Positions 60,517 through 64,000 of a stretch of DNA of 64,000 nt are shown here, in pieces. Source of the stretch: Neocallimastix lanati (nom. inval.). Its lineage: Eukaryota > Neocallimastigomycota > Neocallimastigomycetes > Neocallimastigales > Neocallimastigaceae. Both the position numbers and the translations under genes were made by a program. Every line of letters begins with the position of its first letter. Positions within the stretch are counted from its first letter, which is position 1. The notes under the pieces are model-generated. The model ran no database searches, was not told the DNA's origin, and saw nothing but the letters and a program-made list of their open reading frames with translations. The stretch is from assembly GCA_016946835.1 (NCBI GenBank), contig JACVTC010000064.1, positions 774,501 through 838,500 on the forward strand, given 5' to 3'.

Positions 60517-61074
60517 TTTAATAATGAGCATTACAAAAATAAAGTTAATAAAGTTCATTTATAATTTCATAATAGATAAATATTTTATAATATTCTCGGT
60601 AGATAAGGAAAAAAGAATAGATTAAAGCATATGAGATTGCACTTGTAAAAAAAAATAAATATTTTTTAAATAATCATGTATATTTTTATAAAATAATATT
60701 TCATATATATACAATTAAAAAATGAAAAGATGTTGTTCACAATGTATATTTTTTTAATTAAGATGAAAGGAAATAATAATTATAGTTAAAATTTTAATTT
60801 TTAATTTTTAATGTTTAATTATTATTATTATTACTATTATTATTATTATTATTATTTTTTTTAAAGAAGTATTATAAAATCTTTTGTTTTTAATCCATAA
60901 TTATTACTATTATTTTTATTATTATTATTTTAAAATTATTATTATTATTATTATTATTTCTAACATTTTTTTTAAATAATTATTATTATTACCATTATTA
61001 TTATTTTTTTTTGAATAATATTACTATATGTTATAAAATCTTTTATTTTTAATCTTTAATTATTATTATTACTA

Positions 61075-61124
<50 letters not shown>

Positions 61125-61379
61125 AAAGTATTATAAAATAATGTTTTAATTATTTTTTTTATAGCCACAATTATTGTGAAATTTAATCTTTATTTATTTA
61201 TTCATTTATTAATTACATGAATATTTTGAATTTTTAATAAAAAATAAAAAAAAAAAAACACAGAATTAATAAAATAAATAAATATTATATGTCCAATTAG
61301 AACGTAATAATATTTGAAATTGTAAAAATGAAATAAAAAGTAATATTCAAAATAAAGTGTATAAATAAATTCAGAAAAA
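59635..61379. repeat. AT-rich spacer with (ATT)n microsatellites
   Basis: (ATT)n at 60007-60095, about 60465-60512 and 60822-60855, with (AT)n patches and a 35-nt poly(T) at 61079-61117. A further (ATT)n of 50 nt lies in intron 1 of the preceding gene (59272-59324). No coding signal. Confidence 0.7.
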
Positions 61380-62060
61380 AGTTCATAGGTAACGAATAGC
61401 GAACCTTCATTTCCTTATGGATTAGGGTTTGAATTGACTATCTGAAAGAAATTACGGTCTTCTCCTTTCAGAGACATCTGTCTTACTGCATGTTCCTATC
61501 CGAATAAAAGTTTGCAATTGCTTTTTTTTTGATGAAAAATTTATCTAATTTGTCGGCTAAAATTTTACTTTCTTTATCCCATGCATGACATCTACAACGT
61601 AAAATCTCTCTATGTCAATCCGAGATAATACAATATGAGTTTTTCCATTTTTTTTAAAACTTCTTACCTGAGTAATCGTACATTTCGTCGAAAGAGGAGG
61701 AATACTAAGATCTTTAGAAACACAATAAAGGGATGTAAAACTATTTTAATCCTGAATTAACTAGTGTCTGTGTACTTCACGTTCTTTCTCTATTCGATCC
61801 AAGTAGAAGCGCATAATACGAAACTTACCCAATTACTATAACTGAAAATAACATTTTGTTTATAAAGGATAGGAATATGAGGATTCTTAGGAAATCCTTT
61901 TAATGGAATAAAGTGCTTTTCTAATTTTATTATTCATTCTCTTTATAATCTGTTTCAATTCTAAATCATTTAAAAATGGTACACCTAAGTAGATATAGGA
62001 ATTCGTTTTAGGTAACACTTAACTTAAAAGATAAAAGGTAGGGTTACTATTATTAAGAAA
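61380..62060 (-). mobile_element. Decayed LINE reverse-transcriptase relic
   Basis: No single open frame. On the minus strand, fragments follow the order of the LINE at 38.3-40.0 kb: YLGVPFLNDLELKQI (about 62005-61960), then S-I-P-P-L-S-T (about 61710-61690), then W-D-K-E-S-K-I-L-A-D-K-L-D (about 61590-61545). These match YLGIPF, LRIPPLSA and SWTKESRTLDKKL of that element with similar spacing. Confidence 0.7.
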
Positions 62061-62119
62061 TATTGAAACTTCCCCTCATACTAATTATTCTTAAAAAAAA
62101 AAAATAAATATATAATTCA

Positions 62120-62692
62120 TGTTTTAAGGTTTCTTCAGAAAAAAAAATAAATATATATATATATTTTATTTTAAGGATTGTTTTGTTATTTTTATTATAG
62201 ATATTAATTTTACAAAAAAAATATAAAGATATTAATCATAGTCTAAGTTTTCAATTAAAAAGATAAAAAAAATTTTTTTAAATTAAGGATTGTTATATTA
62301 AAAAAAATAATAATTTTACAAAAAAAAAAAAAAAAAAAAAAAAAAAATGAAGATATTATTCATATTCTAAATTTTCAAAAAAAAAAAATATTTAAATTAA
62401 GCAATAATTTTACAAAAAAAAATATAAAGATATTAAATATTTTATATTAAGGATTGCTATGTTATTTTTATTAAAAATAATAATTTTACAAAAAAGAAAA
62501 AAAATATAATAAATATAATAATATTATTCATATTCTAAGTTTTCAAAAAAAATTATTAAGGATTGTTGTGTTTTTTTTTTTTTTTTTAAAAAAATAATAA
62601 TTTTACAAAAAATATAAAGATATTAATCATAGTCTAGGTTTTCAATTAAAAAAAATAAAAAAATAAAATTTTTAAATAAAGGATTGTTAAAC

Positions 62693-62733
<41 letters not shown>

Positions 62734-62788
62734 TAATTATTTTACAAAAAAAAAAATAAGGATATTATTCATATTCTAAGTTTCCAAA

Positions 62789-62819
<31 letters not shown>

Positions 62820-63055
62820 GTTTAAATAAAGGATTGTTATGTTATTTTTATTAAAAAATAATGATATTTATTAAAAAATAATGATATTACATAAAAACAT
62901 AAAGATATTATTCATATTCTAAGTTTCCAAAAAAGGTTATTATTATTATTTTTTTTTTTGTTTAAATAAAGGATTGTTATGTTATTTTTATTAAAAAAAA
63001 TAATGATATTACATAAAAACATAAAGATATTATTCATATTTTTAGTCTTCAAAAA
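62120..63055. repeat. Tandem array of a roughly 100-140-nt AT-rich unit, about eight copies
   Basis: The unit runs AAGGATTGTTATGTTATTTT, then AATAATTTTACA, poly(A), AAAGATATTATTCATATTCT, AAGTTTTC and poly(A). AAGGATTG starts are near 62173, 62285, 62449, 62558, 62679, 62829 and 62969, with a degenerate copy near 62397. Homopolymer length differs between copies. Confidence 0.9.
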
Positions 63056-63642
63056 AAAAAAAAAAAAAAGAAAAAAAAAATTTTTTTTTTTCTAAAATTT
63101 TTTTCTATAATTTTATTCTTTTATTTTTTTTTTTTTTTTTTATAATTTTTTTTCTTTTTTTTTTTTTTTTCTTTATATATATATATATATTTTTTATATA
63201 TATTTTTTATTTATTTAAAATACATTAATATTTATAAATTAAGGTTAATAAAGAAAAAGTATTTGAAAATGATTATTTTGTGGAATGTTTTATTATTACT
63301 ATCATTATTATTGTACTAATTTTTTAAATTTAAACTTGATTTAATTATTTCAGTTTTTTATTTTATTATTATTACTATTATTATTATTTTTTTTTCTTGT
63401 ATGAATAATATTTAATTATTATTAAGTATTACTATTTTTATTTTATAATTATTATTAAGTATTATTATTATTATTATTATTATTACTATTATTTATTATT
63501 TATTTTTTTTTTTTTTTTTTTTTTTAATTTTTTTTTGTTCATTTAATCTTAATTTATTTTAATTTGATTTATTGTTATAAATATATTATATAAATTAAAC
63601 TTTTTTTAAAAGTTTTATTTATTTATTTAAATTTTAAATCAT
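63056..63642. other. AT-rich 3' flank of the phosphatase gene
   Basis: Homopolymers and ATT repeats. No gene seen. Confidence 0.6.
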
Positions 63643-64000
63643 TTAAATATTATTAATTGGAGGAAGTGTATTATCATTATTATTATTATTATTATTTTCT
63701 ATGTCAGTTTCATCCTTTTCCTTTTCTATTTTATCTAATTGATCTAAAGATGATGAAAAAATGTTTTCATCTATATTCAAATTTTCAAAATTTCCTGATA
63801 AATAATCTGTTGTTGGAGGAGGAGGAGAAGTTCCCATAATATTTTGATTTAACAAAGCTTCTTGTTTTTCTCTTTCCATTGTAATAGTGGAAGGAATAAT
63901 TTCAAATGAACAAAGTAAATCTTTATCAACGGACATAATAGCACCATTATTATCGAATTCACCACAATAATTTGGCGCACTAAAAACGGTAACTAAAGTT
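63643..64000 (-). CDS. Protein phosphatase PP1-type catalytic subunit, C-terminal part (cut by the window edge)
   Basis: Reads in from the right edge. The first visible residues are [25 protein letters not shown], the highly conserved C-terminal segment of PP1-type serine/threonine phosphatases, which holds the beta12-beta13 loop ([11 protein letters not shown]) next to the metal site. Then L-L-C-S-F-E-I-I-P matches the end of the PP1 core. Beyond it is an extension of about 84 residues, rich in Asp, Glu and Asn with a PPPP run. The catalytic GDxHG and GDxVDRG motifs lie outside the window. PP1 and PPZ are both possible from this piece. Confidence 0.92.
   Translation of the reverse strand, partial: TLVTVFSAPNYCGEFDNNGAIMSVDKDLLCSFEIIPSTITMEREKQEALLNQNIMGTSPPPPTTDYLSGNFENLNIDENIFSSSLDQLDKIEKEKDETDIENNNNNNNDNTLPPINNI

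Overview
The window is a very AT-rich (roughly 80-85 % A+T by eye) eukaryotic sequence with long A/T homopolymers, AT-rich GT-AG introns, Asn-rich proteins and hevein-type chitin-binding domains. This best fits an anaerobic gut fungus (Neocallimastigomycota: Piromyces, Neocallimastix, Anaeromyces and relatives). That placement is inference from composition and gene content. A social amoeba was considered and judged less likely.

Layout, left to right. At 0.6-1.6 kb lies a two-exon secreted, probably GPI-anchored Cys-rich protein. At 10.3-15.0 kb is a two-exon gene for a four-helix membrane protein with a disordered tail of about 1,200 residues. At 18.5-19.7 kb is a four-exon gene for dynein light chain roadblock, whose first coding exon is only the ATG. 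At 23.7-33.6 kb are three nearly identical ammonium transporter genes in alternating orientation (-,+,-), each with related upstream DNA. At 38.1-40.3 kb are nested non-LTR retrotransposon (LINE) relics. At 41.6-42.1 kb is a small protein with a Cys motif like the fungal ECL1 family. At 43.4-46.9 kb is a coiled-coil, Asn-rich protein with a motif resembling the dynein-adaptor CC1 box and a 16-residue repeat array. At 47.8-51.8 kb is a seven-exon gene of unknown function (1,019 aa). At 52.3-53.3 kb is a five-exon C2-domain gene. At 55.3 kb is a fragment resembling a serine-recombinase zinc ribbon. At 56.7-59.6 kb is a seven-exon gene fusing leucine-rich repeats to four chitin-binding domains. 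The right edge carries the C-terminus of a PP1-type phosphatase.

Spliced models were built by hand by joining GT/AG boundaries that keep the reading frame. Several genes (roadblock, C2, the LRR part of the LRR-chitin gene, the N-terminus of the 1,019-aa gene) are visible only after splicing. Each complete spliced model has a total length divisible by three.

Between genes the DNA is mostly simple repeats, minisatellites and decayed mobile elements. One LINE lineage left pieces at about 3.9, 15.1, 38.1-40.3 and 61.4-62.0 kb, and possibly 20.5-22.3 kb. A second dispersed repeat family is present in three copies (5.3, 30.7-31.2 and 47.5 kb). The genes do not form an obvious pathway. Two relate to dynein (a light chain and a possible adaptor), but there is no evidence that this is more than chance.
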